64,000 nucleotides of DNA from Pseudomonas salomonii. GTDB taxonomy: Bacteria > Pseudomonadota > Gammaproteobacteria > Pseudomonadales > Pseudomonadaceae. Both the position numbers and the translations under genes were made by a program. How positions within the stretch are numbered: position 1 is the stretch's first letter; each line of letters starts with the position of its first letter. The notes below the pieces were generated by a model. The model saw nothing but the letters and a program-made list of their open reading frames with translations. It ran no database searches and was not told the DNA's origin. The DNA lies in NCBI RefSeq assembly GCF_900107155.1, contig NZ_FNOX01000007.1:180483-244482 (forward strand), read 5' to 3'. This document shows, piece after piece, positions 8,282-16,522 of this stretch.

Positions 8282-8920
8282 ATGAGCCTACGATTGGGCG
8301 ACATCGCCCCCGACTTTGAACAGGATTCCAGCGCCGGCAAGATTCGTTTCCACGAATGGCTGGGCGATAGCTGGGGCGTGTTGTTTTCCCATCCGGCGGA
8401 CTTCACTCCGGTGTGCACCACGGAGCTGGGCTTTACCGCCAAGCTCAAGGACGAATTCGCCCAGCGCGGGGTCAAGGCCATTGCCCTGTCGGTCGACCCG
8501 GTGGACTCGCACCACAAGTGGATCGAAGACATCAATGAAACCCAGAACACGGTCGTCAACTTCCCGATCCTGGCCGATGCCGATCGCAAGGTGTCGGACC
8601 TCTACGACCTGATCCACCCGAATGCCAGTGACACGCTCACCGTGCGTTCCTTGTTCGTGATCGACCCGAACAAGAAGATCCGCCTGACCATCACTTACCC
8701 GGCCAGTACCGGCCGCAACTTCCACGAAATCCTGCGGGTCATCGACTCGCTGCAGCTGACCGACAACCACAAGGTCGCCACACCCGCCAACTGGCAGGAC
8801 GGCGATGAAGTGGTGATCGTGCCGTCGCTCAAGGACGAGGAAGAGATCAAAAAGCGCTTTCCGAAGGGCTACCGTGCGGTGAAGCCGTACCTGCGCCTCA
8901 CCCCACAGCCCAATCGCTGA
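8282..8920 (+). CDS. lsfA: 1-Cys peroxiredoxin LsfA
   Basis: 212 residues, a Prx6-type thiol peroxidase that reduces peroxides. The catalytic cysteine is Cys45 in HPADFTPVCTTELG, and the C-terminal half has the Prx6 signature TYPASTGRNFHEILRVIDSL. No resolving cysteine is evident, consistent with the 1-Cys class. In P. putida and P. aeruginosa, LsfA-type proteins are induced by sulfate starvation. Its place directly before ssuE fits. The enzyme probably protects cells while FMNH2-dependent desulfonation generates oxidants. A UUCG-loop terminator separates it from ssuE. Confidence 0.93.
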   Translation: MSLRLGDIAPDFEQDSSAGKIRFHEWLGDSWGVLFSHPADFTPVCTTELGFTAKLKDEFAQRGVKAIALSVDPVDSHHKWIEDINETQNTVVNFPILADADRKVSDLYDLIHPNASDTLTVRSLFVIDPNKKIRLTITYPASTGRNFHEILRVIDSLQLTDNHKVATPANWQDGDEVVIVPSLKDEEEIKKRFPKGYRAVKPYLRLTPQPNR

Positions 8921-8927
8921 AGCTGAA

Positions 8928-9005
8928 ATCGCTATGGCGGGCAAGCCCGGCTCCCACAGTTGACCGCATTCCCCTGTGGGAGCCGGGCTTGCCCGCGATG
9001 GCGAT
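8928..9005. repeat. REP doublet, family C, intact copy
   Basis: Arms GGCGGGCAAGCCCGGCTCCC and GGGAGCCGGGCTTGCCCGC face each other around GACCGCATTCCC. The outer ATCGCTATGG / gcgatGGCGAT flanks are also partly paired. It lies eight bases after the lsfA stop. The core is shared with the shortened copy at 967-1034. Confidence 0.85.
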
Positions 9006-9059
9006 GGTGCATGCGCCACAGAACCTGAGTTGAAACCGAATCACATAGCAGGGGTTTTC

Positions 9060-9084
9060 AGGCCGTTTCGACGGCCTTTTTTTT
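9060..9084 (+). terminator. Rho-independent terminator of lsfA
   Basis: Stem GGCCGT / ACGGCC closed by a UUCG tetraloop (9067-9070) and followed by eight Ts (9077-9084). This is a textbook intrinsic terminator. It means ssuE needs its own promoter in 9085-9236. Confidence 0.93.
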
Positions 9085-9236
9085 CGTCTTGAGGTTAATA
9101 ATCCTCATATTCATTTATAGAATAAACAAATGAAAAAATAAGATTTAAAGATATATAAATATGCTGATAGGGTCTGTTCCATCTTGGCGACATCGCCACT
9201 CAGCGAACCGCCGACACTTGCCCAAGGAATACCTGC
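9085..9236 (+). promoter_or_regulatory. ssu operon promoter region
   Basis: AT-rich from 9090 to 9170. A 7-bp inverted repeat TTCATTT (9110-9116) / AAATGAA (9128-9134) and a 4-bp hairpin GAGG/CCTC at 9091-9106 are visible. Such AT-rich segments commonly bind LysR-type sulfur regulators (CysB, SsuR), but no exact match is claimed. The Shine-Dalgarno AAGGAA lies before ATG 9237. Confidence 0.45.
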
Positions 9237-9830
9237 ATGCTGGTCGTAACACTTGGAGGCAGCCCCAGCCAGCGTTCGCGCTCCGGGGTCTTGCTGGAAA
9301 AAACCCGTCAGTGGCTGCAAGACAAAGGCGTGGAAGTGGTGAGTTATCAGATCCGGGACTTCCCGGCCGAAGACTTGCTGCACGCCCGCTTCGACAGCCC
9401 CAAAGTCATCGATCTGTTGCAGCAAATCGCCAATGCCGACGGCCTGGTCATCGCCACGCCGGTGTACAAGGCCTCGTTTTCCGGCGCGCTGAAAACCGTG
9501 CTCGACCTGCTGCCCGAACGCGCCCTGGCCCACAAGATTGTGTTGCCGATGGCCACCGGCGGCAGCATCGCCCACATGCTGGCGGTGGACTACGCCTTGA
9601 AGCCGGTGTTGTCGGCCCTCAAGGCCCAGGAATTGCTCCACGGTATTTTCGCCGAAGACAGCCAGATCGCTTACGCCGAAGGCAGTGCCCAGGCGCAACT
9701 GGTGCCGGTGCTTGAACAGCGGTTGCACGAGGCCCTCGAGACGCTTTACGGCGCCATGGCCCGTCGCCCCAAACCGCTGGACCCCAATGTGTTGAATGAA
9801 CGTTTGTTGAGTGCTCGCTGGAGCATTTAA
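9237..9830 (+). CDS. ssuE: NAD(P)H-dependent FMN reductase, sulfonate system
   Basis: 197 residues, flavodoxin-like fold. It supplies reduced FMN to the monooxygenase SsuD. The phosphate-binding loop GGSPSQRSRSG is at the N-terminus, and ATPVYKASFSGALKTVLDLL is the conserved flavin-binding/dimer segment. First gene of an ssuEADCBF operon. The start ATG is supported by AAGGAA nine bases upstream. Confidence 0.95.
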   Translation: MLVVTLGGSPSQRSRSGVLLEKTRQWLQDKGVEVVSYQIRDFPAEDLLHARFDSPKVIDLLQQIANADGLVIATPVYKASFSGALKTVLDLLPERALAHKIVLPMATGGSIAHMLAVDYALKPVLSALKAQELLHGIFAEDSQIAYAEGSAQAQLVPVLEQRLHEALETLYGAMARRPKPLDPNVLNERLLSARWSI

Positions 9831-9924
9831 GCCGCACCGAAATTTGTAGTACTCACCTTACTCAGCCGCCAACGGCCAAGCAGGTGCAGCCAACCCCCTC
9901 ATCGCATTATTTGGAGAGAGCGCC

Positions 9925-10893
9925 ATGCGCACTGTCATCTTGCGTCGTGGTCTGGTCGCACTGTTTGCTGCGGCTGTGTCCTTCGGCGCCATTGTTCAAG
10001 CCCAGGCCGCCGAGACTTTGCGGATCGGTTATCAGAAGTACGGCACGCTGGTGCTGCTCAAAGCCAAGGGCTCGCTGGAAAAGCGCCTGGCCGCCCAGGG
10101 CGTGCAAGTGCAATGGACCGAATTCCCCGGTGGCCCGCAGTTGCTCGAAGGCCTGAACGTCGGCGCCATCGACTTTGGCGTCACCGGCGAAACGCCGCCG
10201 GTGTTCGCCCAGGCGGCGGGCGCAGATTTGCTCTACGTCGCCTACGAGCCGCCGGCGCCGACCAGTGAAGCGATCCTGGTGCCCAAGGATTCGACGATCA
10301 AATCGGTGGCCGAGCTCAAGGGCAAGAAGATCGTGCTCAACAAAGGCTCCAACGTGCACTATTTGTTGGTGCGTGCCCTGGAAGATGCCGGCCTCAAATA
10401 CACCGACGTACAGACCATCTTCCTGCCGCCCGCCGATGCCCGCGCCGCGTTCGAGCGCGGCAGCGTGGACGCCTGGGTGATCTGGGACCCGTACCAGGCG
10501 GCCGCCGAGAAACAACTGCAAGCCCGTACCCTGCGTGACGGCACCGGCATTGCCGACAACCACCAGTTCTACCTGGCCACCAGGCCTTACGCCACGCAGC
10601 ACCCGGACGTGATCAAGGCGCTGGTGGAAGAAGTGCGCGCCGTGGGCGAGTGGTCCAAGGCCAACCCTACGGAGGTGACCGAACAAGTCGCGCCACTGCT
10701 CGGCTTGCCGGCGGACATCACCCTGACCTCGGTCAAGCGCCAAGGCTACGGCGCGCTGTTCCTGACCCCGGAAGTGGTCGCCGCCCAGCAGAAAATCGCC
10801 GACACCTTCTACCAGCTCAAATTGATCCCCAAACCCTTGAGCATCAAGGACGTGATCTGGACGCCATCCGCCGCCGTCGCCACAGCGCCGTAA
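9925..10893 (+). CDS. ssuA: Aliphatic sulfonate periplasmic binding protein
   Basis: 322 residues with a signal peptide ending near AQA-AE. It binds alkanesulfonates in the periplasm for SsuBC. The mature start LRIGYQKYGTLVLLKAKG and the GVTGETPPVFAQAAGADLLY stretch are typical of SsuA. ATG 9925 follows GGAGAGAG. The 94-base gap after ssuE holds no obvious hairpin, so co-transcription is likely. Confidence 0.95.
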   Translation: MRTVILRRGLVALFAAAVSFGAIVQAQAAETLRIGYQKYGTLVLLKAKGSLEKRLAAQGVQVQWTEFPGGPQLLEGLNVGAIDFGVTGETPPVFAQAAGADLLYVAYEPPAPTSEAILVPKDSTIKSVAELKGKKIVLNKGSNVHYLLVRALEDAGLKYTDVQTIFLPPADARAAFERGSVDAWVIWDPYQAAAEKQLQARTLRDGTGIADNHQFYLATRPYATQHPDVIKALVEEVRAVGEWSKANPTEVTEQVAPLLGLPADITLTSVKRQGYGALFLTPEVVAAQQKIADTFYQLKLIPKPLSIKDVIWTPSAAVATAP

Positions 10894-10918
10894 TCCGACT
10901 TCTTCAGGAGACAACTCC

Positions 10919-12067
10919 ATGAGCCTCAATATTTTCTGGTTCCTGCCTACCCACGGCGACGGCCATTACCTTGGCACCGCCGAAGGCGCCCGCGCCGTCG
11001 ATCACGGTTATCTGCAGCAAGTGGCTCAGGCGGCTGACCGCCTGGGTTTCGGCGGGGTGCTGATTCCTACCGGCCGCTCCTGTGAAGACTCGTGGCTGGT
11101 GGCCGCCTCGCTGATCCCGGTAACCCAGCGTTTGAAATTCCTTGTCGCGCTGCGCCCCGGCATCATCTCCCCGACGGTGGCGGCGCGTCAGGCCGCGACC
11201 CTGGACCGTTTGTCCGGCGGGCGCGCTTTGTTCAACCTGGTCACCGGCGGTGATCCGGAAGAGCTGGCCGGCGATGGCTTGTTCCTCAGCCACGAAGAGC
11301 GCTACCAGGCCTCGGTGGAATTCACCCGCATCTGGCGCCGCGTGCTGGAAGGCGAAACCGTGGATTACGACGGCGAACACATCAGCGTCAAAGGCGCCAA
11401 ATTGCTCTACCCGCCGATCCAGCAGCCACGTCCGCCGCTTTACTTCGGTGGCTCCTCTGAAGCCGCCCAGGACCTGGCAGCCGAACAGGTGGAAATGGTG
11501 CTGACCTGGGGCGAACCACCGGCCGCCGTCGCGGAAAAAATCGAACAGGTGCGCGCCAAGGCGGCCAAACTTGGACGCACTGTGCGCTTCGGTATTCGCC
11601 TGCATGTCATCGTGCGCGAAACCAACGATGAAGCCTGGAAAGCCGCCGACAAACTGATTTCCCATCTGGATGACGAAACCATCGCCCGCGCCCAGGCATC
11701 CCTGGCGCGTTTCGACTCGGTTGGCCAGCAGCGTATGGCCGCTTTGCACGGTGGCAACCGCGACAACCTCGAAGTCAGCCCCAACCTGTGGGCCGGCGTC
11801 GGCCTGGTGCGCGGCGGTGCCGGCACCGCACTGGTGGGGGACGGCCCAACCGTTGCGGCGCGGGTCAAGGAATACGCGGCGCTGGGCATCGACACTTTTA
11901 TCTTCTCCGGTTACCCACACCTGGAAGAGTCGTATCGGGTTGCCGAACTGTTGTTCCCGCACCTGGATATCGAGCGTCCCGAGCTGCCGAAAAGCGCCGG
12001 TTACGTCAGCCCGTTCGGCGAAATGGTCGCCAACGACATTCTTCCCAAAGCTGCGTCGCAGAGCTGA
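10919..12067 (+). CDS. ssuD: FMNH2-dependent alkanesulfonate monooxygenase
   Basis: 382 residues, a bacterial-luciferase-like TIM barrel. It cleaves alkanesulfonates to aldehyde and sulfite using FMNH2 and O2. The conserved cysteine appears as Cys55 in TGRSCEDSWL, the histidine in RFGIRLHVIV and the mobile-loop arginine in GLVRGGAGTALVG, all matching known SsuD features. CAGGAG precedes the ATG. The neighbours ssuE (reductase) and ssuABC (uptake) complete the pathway. Confidence 0.97.
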   Translation: MSLNIFWFLPTHGDGHYLGTAEGARAVDHGYLQQVAQAADRLGFGGVLIPTGRSCEDSWLVAASLIPVTQRLKFLVALRPGIISPTVAARQAATLDRLSGGRALFNLVTGGDPEELAGDGLFLSHEERYQASVEFTRIWRRVLEGETVDYDGEHISVKGAKLLYPPIQQPRPPLYFGGSSEAAQDLAAEQVEMVLTWGEPPAAVAEKIEQVRAKAAKLGRTVRFGIRLHVIVRETNDEAWKAADKLISHLDDETIARAQASLARFDSVGQQRMAALHGGNRDNLEVSPNLWAGVGLVRGGAGTALVGDGPTVAARVKEYAALGIDTFIFSGYPHLEESYRVAELLFPHLDIERPELPKSAGYVSPFGEMVANDILPKAASQS

Positions 12068-12076
12068 GGCGCCATT

Positions 12077-12865
12077 ATGGATTTTGAAAAGTTAAGCCAC
12101 CGCGTCGCGCCTTGGGTGCTGCCGATTTTGTTGTTGGCGGTGTGGCAGCTGTCGGTGTCCGCGGGCTGGTTGTCGACGCGCATTTTGCCGGCGCCCAGTG
12201 CGGTGATCGAAGCTGGGGTCAACCTGGTACGCAGCGGCGAAATCTGGACGCACCTGGCCATCAGCGGCTGGCGTGCGGGCCTGGGCTTTGTGATCGGTGG
12301 CAGCATCGGTTTGGCCCTGGGCTTTATCACCGGCCTGTCGAAGTGGGGCGAGCGCCTGCTGGACAGCTCGGTGCAGATGATCCGCAACGTGCCGCACCTG
12401 GCGCTGATTCCGCTGGTGATTTTGTGGTTCGGCATTGATGAGACGGCGAAGATTTTCCTGGTCGCCCTCGGCACGCTGTTCCCGATCTACCTGAACACCT
12501 ACCACGGCATCCGCAACGTCGACCCGGCGCTGGTGGAAATGTCGCGCAGCTACGGCCTGTCCGGTTTCAGCCTGTTCTGGCAAGTGATCCTGCCGGGCGC
12601 CTTGCCTTCGATTCTGGTGGGCGTGCGCTTCGCCCTGGGCTTTATGTGGTTGACGCTGATCGTGGCGGAAACCATCTCGGCCAGTTCCGGCATCGGTTAC
12701 CTGGCCATGAACGCCCGCGAATTCCTGCAAACCGACGTGGTGGTACTGGCGATTGTGCTGTACGCGATCCTCGGCAAGCTCGCCGACCTCGCGGCGCGTG
12801 GCCTGGAACGTGTGTGGCTGCGTTGGCATCCGGCTTACCAAGTGAATAAAGGAGGTGCGGCATGA
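12077..12865 (+). CDS. ssuC: Sulfonate ABC transporter permease
   Basis: 262 residues, about six transmembrane helices, BPD_transp_1 family. The EAA loop is seen as VEMSRSYGLSGFSLFWQVIL, followed by PGALPSILVG, where the ATPase docks. It starts nine bases after ssuD, and its stop overlaps the ssuB start by four bases (ATGA), indicating translational coupling. Confidence 0.95.
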   Translation: MDFEKLSHRVAPWVLPILLLAVWQLSVSAGWLSTRILPAPSAVIEAGVNLVRSGEIWTHLAISGWRAGLGFVIGGSIGLALGFITGLSKWGERLLDSSVQMIRNVPHLALIPLVILWFGIDETAKIFLVALGTLFPIYLNTYHGIRNVDPALVEMSRSYGLSGFSLFWQVILPGALPSILVGVRFALGFMWLTLIVAETISASSGIGYLAMNAREFLQTDVVVLAIVLYAILGKLADLAARGLERVWLRWHPAYQVNKGGAA

Positions 12866-13668
12866 CCGCTCAACAACCTCCGCGCCTGCTCAAGGGCATC
12901 CCGCTGGCGGTGCGCAAATTGCGCAAGGCCTTTGGTGCGCGGGAAGTACTCAAAGAGATTGACCTGCACATTCCGGCTGGCCAGTTCGTGGCCGTGGTCG
13001 GCCGCAGCGGCTGCGGCAAAAGTACCTTGCTGCGCCTGCTCGCAGGCCTGGACAAAGCCAGTGGCGGCGAGTTGCTGGCCGGTTCCGCGCCGCTGAACGA
13101 GGCAATTGAAGACACGCGGCTGATGTTCCAGGAAGCGCGTCTGCTGCCGTGGAAAAAGATCATCGACAACGTGGGCCTTGGCCTCAAGGGCAACTGGCGC
13201 CCCAAGGCGTTGGAAGCGCTGGAAGCGGTGGGTTTGGCCGAGCGTGCCAATGAATGGCCGGCGGCCTTGTCCGGCGGCCAGAAGCAGCGTGTGGCCCTGG
13301 CGCGTGCGTTGATTCACCAGCCGCGCCTGCTATTGCTCGACGAACCTTTGGGCGCGCTGGACGCCCTGACCCGCATCGAGATGCAGCAACTGATTGAAAA
13401 CCTCTGGCAGAAGCACGGCTTTACCGTGTTGTTGGTCACCCACGACGTCAGCGAGGCCGTGGCGATTGCTGACCGCGTGATCCTGATCGAAGACGGCGAA
13501 ATCGGCCTCGACCTGATCGTCGATCTGCCGCGCCCACGCGCCAGGGGCTCACATCGCCTGGCCGCGCTGGAAGCCGAAGTGCTTAACCGGGTGCTGTCGC
13601 TGCCAGGCTCGCCGCCGGAACCTGAACCTGTTTCACCGCTGCCTACGCAATTGCGTTGGGCTCAATAA
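12862..13668 (+). CDS. ssuB: Sulfonate ABC transporter ATP-binding protein
   Basis: 268 residues. The ABC ATPase motifs are Walker A GRSGCGKST, signature LSGGQKQRVALARAL, Walker B LLLLDEPLGALD and the H-loop LLVTHDVSEA. It energises SsuAC-dependent sulfonate uptake. The AGGAGGT Shine-Dalgarno lies inside the end of ssuC, and the ATG overlaps its stop codon. The C-terminal proline-rich tail is typical of pseudomonad SsuB. Confidence 0.96.
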   Translation: MTAQQPPRLLKGIPLAVRKLRKAFGAREVLKEIDLHIPAGQFVAVVGRSGCGKSTLLRLLAGLDKASGGELLAGSAPLNEAIEDTRLMFQEARLLPWKKIIDNVGLGLKGNWRPKALEALEAVGLAERANEWPAALSGGQKQRVALARALIHQPRLLLLDEPLGALDALTRIEMQQLIENLWQKHGFTVLLVTHDVSEAVAIADRVILIEDGEIGLDLIVDLPRPRARGSHRLAALEAEVLNRVLSLPGSPPEPEPVSPLPTQLRWAQ

Positions 13669-13687
13669 CTCATAGAGGAAAACCATC

Positions 13688-13903
13688 ATGACTATCAAAG
13701 CCATCAACGTACGTAACCAGTTCAAAGGCACCATCAAGGAAATCGTCGAAGGCGACGTGCTGTCGGAAATCGACGTGCAGACCGCGTCCGGCATCGTGAC
13801 TTCGGTGATCACTACCCGCTCGGTCAAAGAGCTGGAACTGGTGATCGGCAGCGAAGTGATTGCCTTTGTGAAGTCCACCGAGGTGTCGATCGCCAAGTTG
13901 TGA
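13688..13903 (+). CDS. ssuF: TOBE-domain molybdopterin-binding-like protein SsuF
   Basis: 71 residues forming one TOBE/Mop domain (INVRNQFKGTIKEIVEGDVL ... VKSTEVSIAKL), the size of a molbindin. In P. putida the ssu operon ends with such a gene, ssuF, needed for growth on aromatic sulfonates and sulfate esters. The position here, directly after ssuB with AGAGG upstream, is the same. Its ligand may be an oxyanion. The precise role is not established by sequence. Confidence 0.9.
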   Translation: MTIKAINVRNQFKGTIKEIVEGDVLSEIDVQTASGIVTSVITTRSVKELELVIGSEVIAFVKSTEVSIAKL

Positions 13904-13913
13904 TCACTCCACT

Positions 13914-14027
13914 GATCGTTCCCACGCTCCGCGTGGTAATGCATCCCGTGACGCTCTGCGTCACCGCAATGCAGGCGGGACGCGGAGCGTCCCAGGCGGC
14001 ATTCCCACGCAGAGCGTGGGAACGATC
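13914..14027. repeat. Complex REP doublet, family D (copy 1)
   Basis: About 114 bases bounded by GATCGTTCCCACGCT and AGCGTGGGAACGATC. Each arm is itself a hairpin (CCCACGC-TCC-GCGTGG), and the centre holds a GACGCTCTGCGTC / GACGCGGAGCGTC pair. Copies also lie at 14698, 25264, 43694, 54658 and 61292. The right end overlaps the tetR stop codon (TGA read on the minus strand at 14026-14028). Confidence 0.9.
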
Positions 14028-14655
14028 AGCGCTTAGGCAAATACGCCGGTAAATAAAGCCCCACATACGCATCAAACACCCGCATCCCTTCCTCGGCCAT
14101 GCGCGGCGTAATCTGCCCATGCTGATGCACCGAACGCGCGTACACGCGGTCGCTCAACTCCAGCGCCAGCGCGAACACGTCCACGTCGGCGGGCAAGGTC
14201 GGCACTTCGAAGTGGCGGTTGAACACTTCAAGCATCAAATCCCCCAACTCCAAGTCATGCTGACGGTCCGCCTGGGTCACTTCGGCAAGCCCGTGCTGCG
14301 CCAGGATCAATTGACGTGCAGCCGCGTCGTTGCTGTAGATGCTGAGCATGCGTTGCTCGACGATAGAGGACAGGTCGCGCCACACCTTGAGTGAATCATG
14401 CTCGATAGGCGCCTGGATCGCGGCGCGGAAAGCGGCGTGCACATCGGCGGTCAACGCCTCCAGCAGCGCCGGCACGCTGGCGAAAAAGTGATACACCGAC
14501 GACGGCGGGATCTGCGCCCGTTCGGCCACGCTGTAGATCGACAAGCTCGCCACGCCCTCGCTCGCCAACAAGGTGCGAGCGGCGTCGAGGATCGCATCGA
14601 TCCGTGCCTGGCTGCGGGCGCGGGGTTTGCGAGGGGCGGCGGGGCGGGTGGGCAT
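14026..14655 (-). CDS. TetR/AcrR family transcriptional regulator
   Basis: 209 residues. The N-terminal TetR helix-turn-helix spans about 17-62 (AILDAARTLLASEGVASLSI ... PPSSVYHFF), then comes an all-helical ligand domain. The Arg/Pro-rich N-terminus is unusual but common in pseudomonad members. The target and ligand are unknown, and neither neighbour operon is an obvious partner. The gene is enclosed by two family-D repeats, one of which provides its stop codon. GGAG lies just before the ATG at 14653-14655. Confidence 0.9.
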   Translation of the reverse strand: MPTRPAAPRKPRARSQARIDAILDAARTLLASEGVASLSIYSVAERAQIPPSSVYHFFASVPALLEALTADVHAAFRAAIQAPIEHDSLKVWRDLSSIVEQRMLSIYSNDAAARQLILAQHGLAEVTQADRQHDLELGDLMLEVFNRHFEVPTLPADVDVFALALELSDRVYARSVHQHGQITPRMAEEGMRVFDAYVGLYLPAYLPKR

Positions 14656-14697
14656 GGAAGTCTCCTACAAGGCAGAGCGCATTGTACGCGACCTTAT

Positions 14698-14803
14698 GAT
14701 CGTTCCCACGCTCTGCGTGGGAATGCCTCGCTGGACGCTCCGCATCCGCTCTTGGGGCGCAGAGCGTCCCTGGCTGCATTACCACGCAGAGCGTGGGAAC
14801 GAG
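14698..14803. repeat. Complex REP doublet, family D (copy 2)
   Basis: Starts GATCGTTCCCACGCTCTGCG and ends GCAGAGCGTGGGAACGA. One arm carries a TTACCACGC variant. It sits between the tetR start and the spuI terminator, so tetR is bracketed by copies 1 and 2. Confidence 0.88.
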
Positions 14804-14819
14804 ATTGCAGCGCAAAAAA

Positions 14820-14847
14820 ATGCCGCAGGCCATAAAGCCTGCGGCAT
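14820..14847 (-). terminator. Rho-independent terminator of spuI
   Basis: An 11-bp stem ATGCCGCAGGC / GCCTGCGGCAT with a six-base loop. Read on the minus strand it is followed by a seven-T run (complement of 14814-14820), 20 bases past the spuI stop. On the plus strand CTTTT follows, so it may work weakly both ways. Confidence 0.92.
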
Positions 14848-14867
14848 TCTTTTAAAACTGCAACTGC

Positions 14868-16244
14868 TTACACAGTATGCAGATACCAGTTGTACTCAAG
14901 GTCGGAGATGGAGTGTTCAAACTCTTCCAGCTCACTTTCCTTACAGGCGACGAAGATATCGATGTACTTGGGATCGATGTACTTGGCCATCACCTCGCTG
15001 TCGTCCAACTCACGCAATGCATCGCGCAGGTTGTTCGGCAGGCTCTGTTCGTTCTGCTCGTAGCTGTTGCCTTCCACCGGAGCACCAGGCTCGATCTTGT
15101 TGGTCAGACCGTGGTGCACACCCGCCAGGACCGAAGCCATCAGCAGGTAAGGGTTGGCGTCGGCACCGGCCACGCGGTGTTCGATACGCACGGCATCGGA
15201 CGAGCCGGTGGGTACGCGAATCGCCACAGTGCGGTTATCCAGGCCCCAGCACGGCGAGTTCGGCACGTAGAACTGTGCGCCGAAACGACGGTAGGAGTTG
15301 ACGTTGGGGCACAGGAACGCCATTTGGGCGGGCAGGGTCTCGAGCACACCGCCGATCGCGTGACGCAGTGCGGCGTTCTGCTCGGGATCCTCGCTGGCAA
15401 AAATGTTCTTGCCGTCCTTGTCCAAAATGGAGATGTGTACGTGTAAACCGTTGCCTGCCTGGCCTGGATAAGGTTTGGCCATGAAGGTGGTGTCCATCTC
15501 ATGGTCGTAGGCGATGTTCTTGATCAGGCGCTTGAGCAGTACCGCGTAGTCGCAAGCCTTGATCGGGTCGGCGACGTGGTGCAGGTTCACTTCGAACTGC
15601 GCCGGGGCACTTTCCTTGACGATGGCGTCAGCCGGGATACCTTGCTCTTTGGCACCTTCCAGAATGTCCTGGAGGCAGTCGACGTATTCGTCGAGGTCGT
15701 CGATCAGGTAGACCTGTGTCGAGTGCGGGCGTTTGCCGGAGATCGGCGAGCGGGGCGGTTGTGGGCGGCCGTTCACGTTCTCCTGGTCGATCAGGTAGAA
15801 CTCAAGCTCGAAGGCGGCGCAGATGGTCAGGCCAAGGTCGTCAAATTTGCTTACAACTTGGCGGAGCACTTCGCGAGGATCGGCGAAGAAAGGTTCACCT
15901 TCAAGTTCGTGCATGGTCATCAGCAGTTGCGCGGTGGGGCGCTTTTGCCAGGGTTCATTGCACAGGGTGTCGGGGATTGGATAACAGATTCGGTCAGCAT
16001 CACCGATGTCCAGACCCAGGCCGGTGCTTTCCACCGTCGAGCCATTGATATCCAGGGCAAATAAAGAGGCAGGCAGGTTAATGCCCTTCTCGTAAACCTT
16101 GTGGAGGCTGGTGCGTTCGATGCGCTTACCGCGCACCACACCATTCATATCCGCAATTAGAAGGTCTACGTACAGAACCTCAGGATGATCCTTAAGGAAC
16201 GCGTTCGCTTCGTTAAGCTGAACGGCACGCGGGGGTACCGACAT
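14868..16244 (-). CDS. spuI: Gamma-glutamylputrescine synthetase SpuI
   Basis: 458 residues, glutamine-synthetase fold. In P. aeruginosa SpuI ligates glutamate to polyamines or monoamines, starting the gamma-glutamylation route. The ATP-grasp-like GS motifs are KPYPGQAGNGLHVHIS, NSYRRFGAQFYVPNSPCWG and RIEHRVAGADANPYLLMASV. It is divergent from spuB. The start ATG (16242-16244) has AAAGG upstream. Strong terminator downstream. Distinguished from true GlnA by the shorter active-site loops and the spu context. Confidence 0.93.
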   Translation of the reverse strand: MSVPPRAVQLNEANAFLKDHPEVLYVDLLIADMNGVVRGKRIERTSLHKVYEKGINLPASLFALDINGSTVESTGLGLDIGDADRICYPIPDTLCNEPWQKRPTAQLLMTMHELEGEPFFADPREVLRQVVSKFDDLGLTICAAFELEFYLIDQENVNGRPQPPRSPISGKRPHSTQVYLIDDLDEYVDCLQDILEGAKEQGIPADAIVKESAPAQFEVNLHHVADPIKACDYAVLLKRLIKNIAYDHEMDTTFMAKPYPGQAGNGLHVHISILDKDGKNIFASEDPEQNAALRHAIGGVLETLPAQMAFLCPNVNSYRRFGAQFYVPNSPCWGLDNRTVAIRVPTGSSDAVRIEHRVAGADANPYLLMASVLAGVHHGLTNKIEPGAPVEGNSYEQNEQSLPNNLRDALRELDDSEVMAKYIDPKYIDIFVACKESELEEFEHSISDLEYNWYLHTV

Positions 16245-16522
16245 GATGCAACACCTTTGTTGTTAAAAATATCAATCATTGATCTTTTCTGGTTTCAGTC
16301 AACCCGAACGGCATGCCGAAGTCAAGCGAGGCCTTTTTTGCCCTAAAAAAGCGCCCTGAGGCCTTTTTTGGGGCTTTTCGGGGCGGTTTTGTGGGTTTGA
16401 AGGGCTTGGGACTAGCAGGCTAAAGCGGGCCGTGTTGTATTTTTTACGGGGGTGTTGTGTAAAAAAATGAACAAGGCTAAGCTCGATTCAAACCCATAAC
16501 AGCAATAATACCGGGGTGCTTC
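16245..16522. promoter_or_regulatory. spuI/spuB divergent regulatory region with paired direct repeats
   Basis: No gene is seen here. GAGGCCTTTTTTG occurs at 16328-16340 and again, exactly 30 bases on, at 16358-16370. GTGTTGT occurs at 16432-16438 and 16452-16458, 20 bases apart, each followed by a T- or A-tract. A related TTGTTGTTAAAAA lies at 16257-16269 next to spuI. These spacings (three and two helical turns) suggest binding sites for a regulator of the spu genes. PauR, the known polyamine repressor in pseudomonads, is one candidate. Confidence 0.5.

Noticed and set aside
14698..14803. Possible CRISPR or tRNA-like structure in the palindromic repeats
   Set aside because: The units are dispersed single doublets, not regularly spaced arrays, and no cloverleaf or anticodon arm can be drawn. 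They fit REP/REPIN elements.
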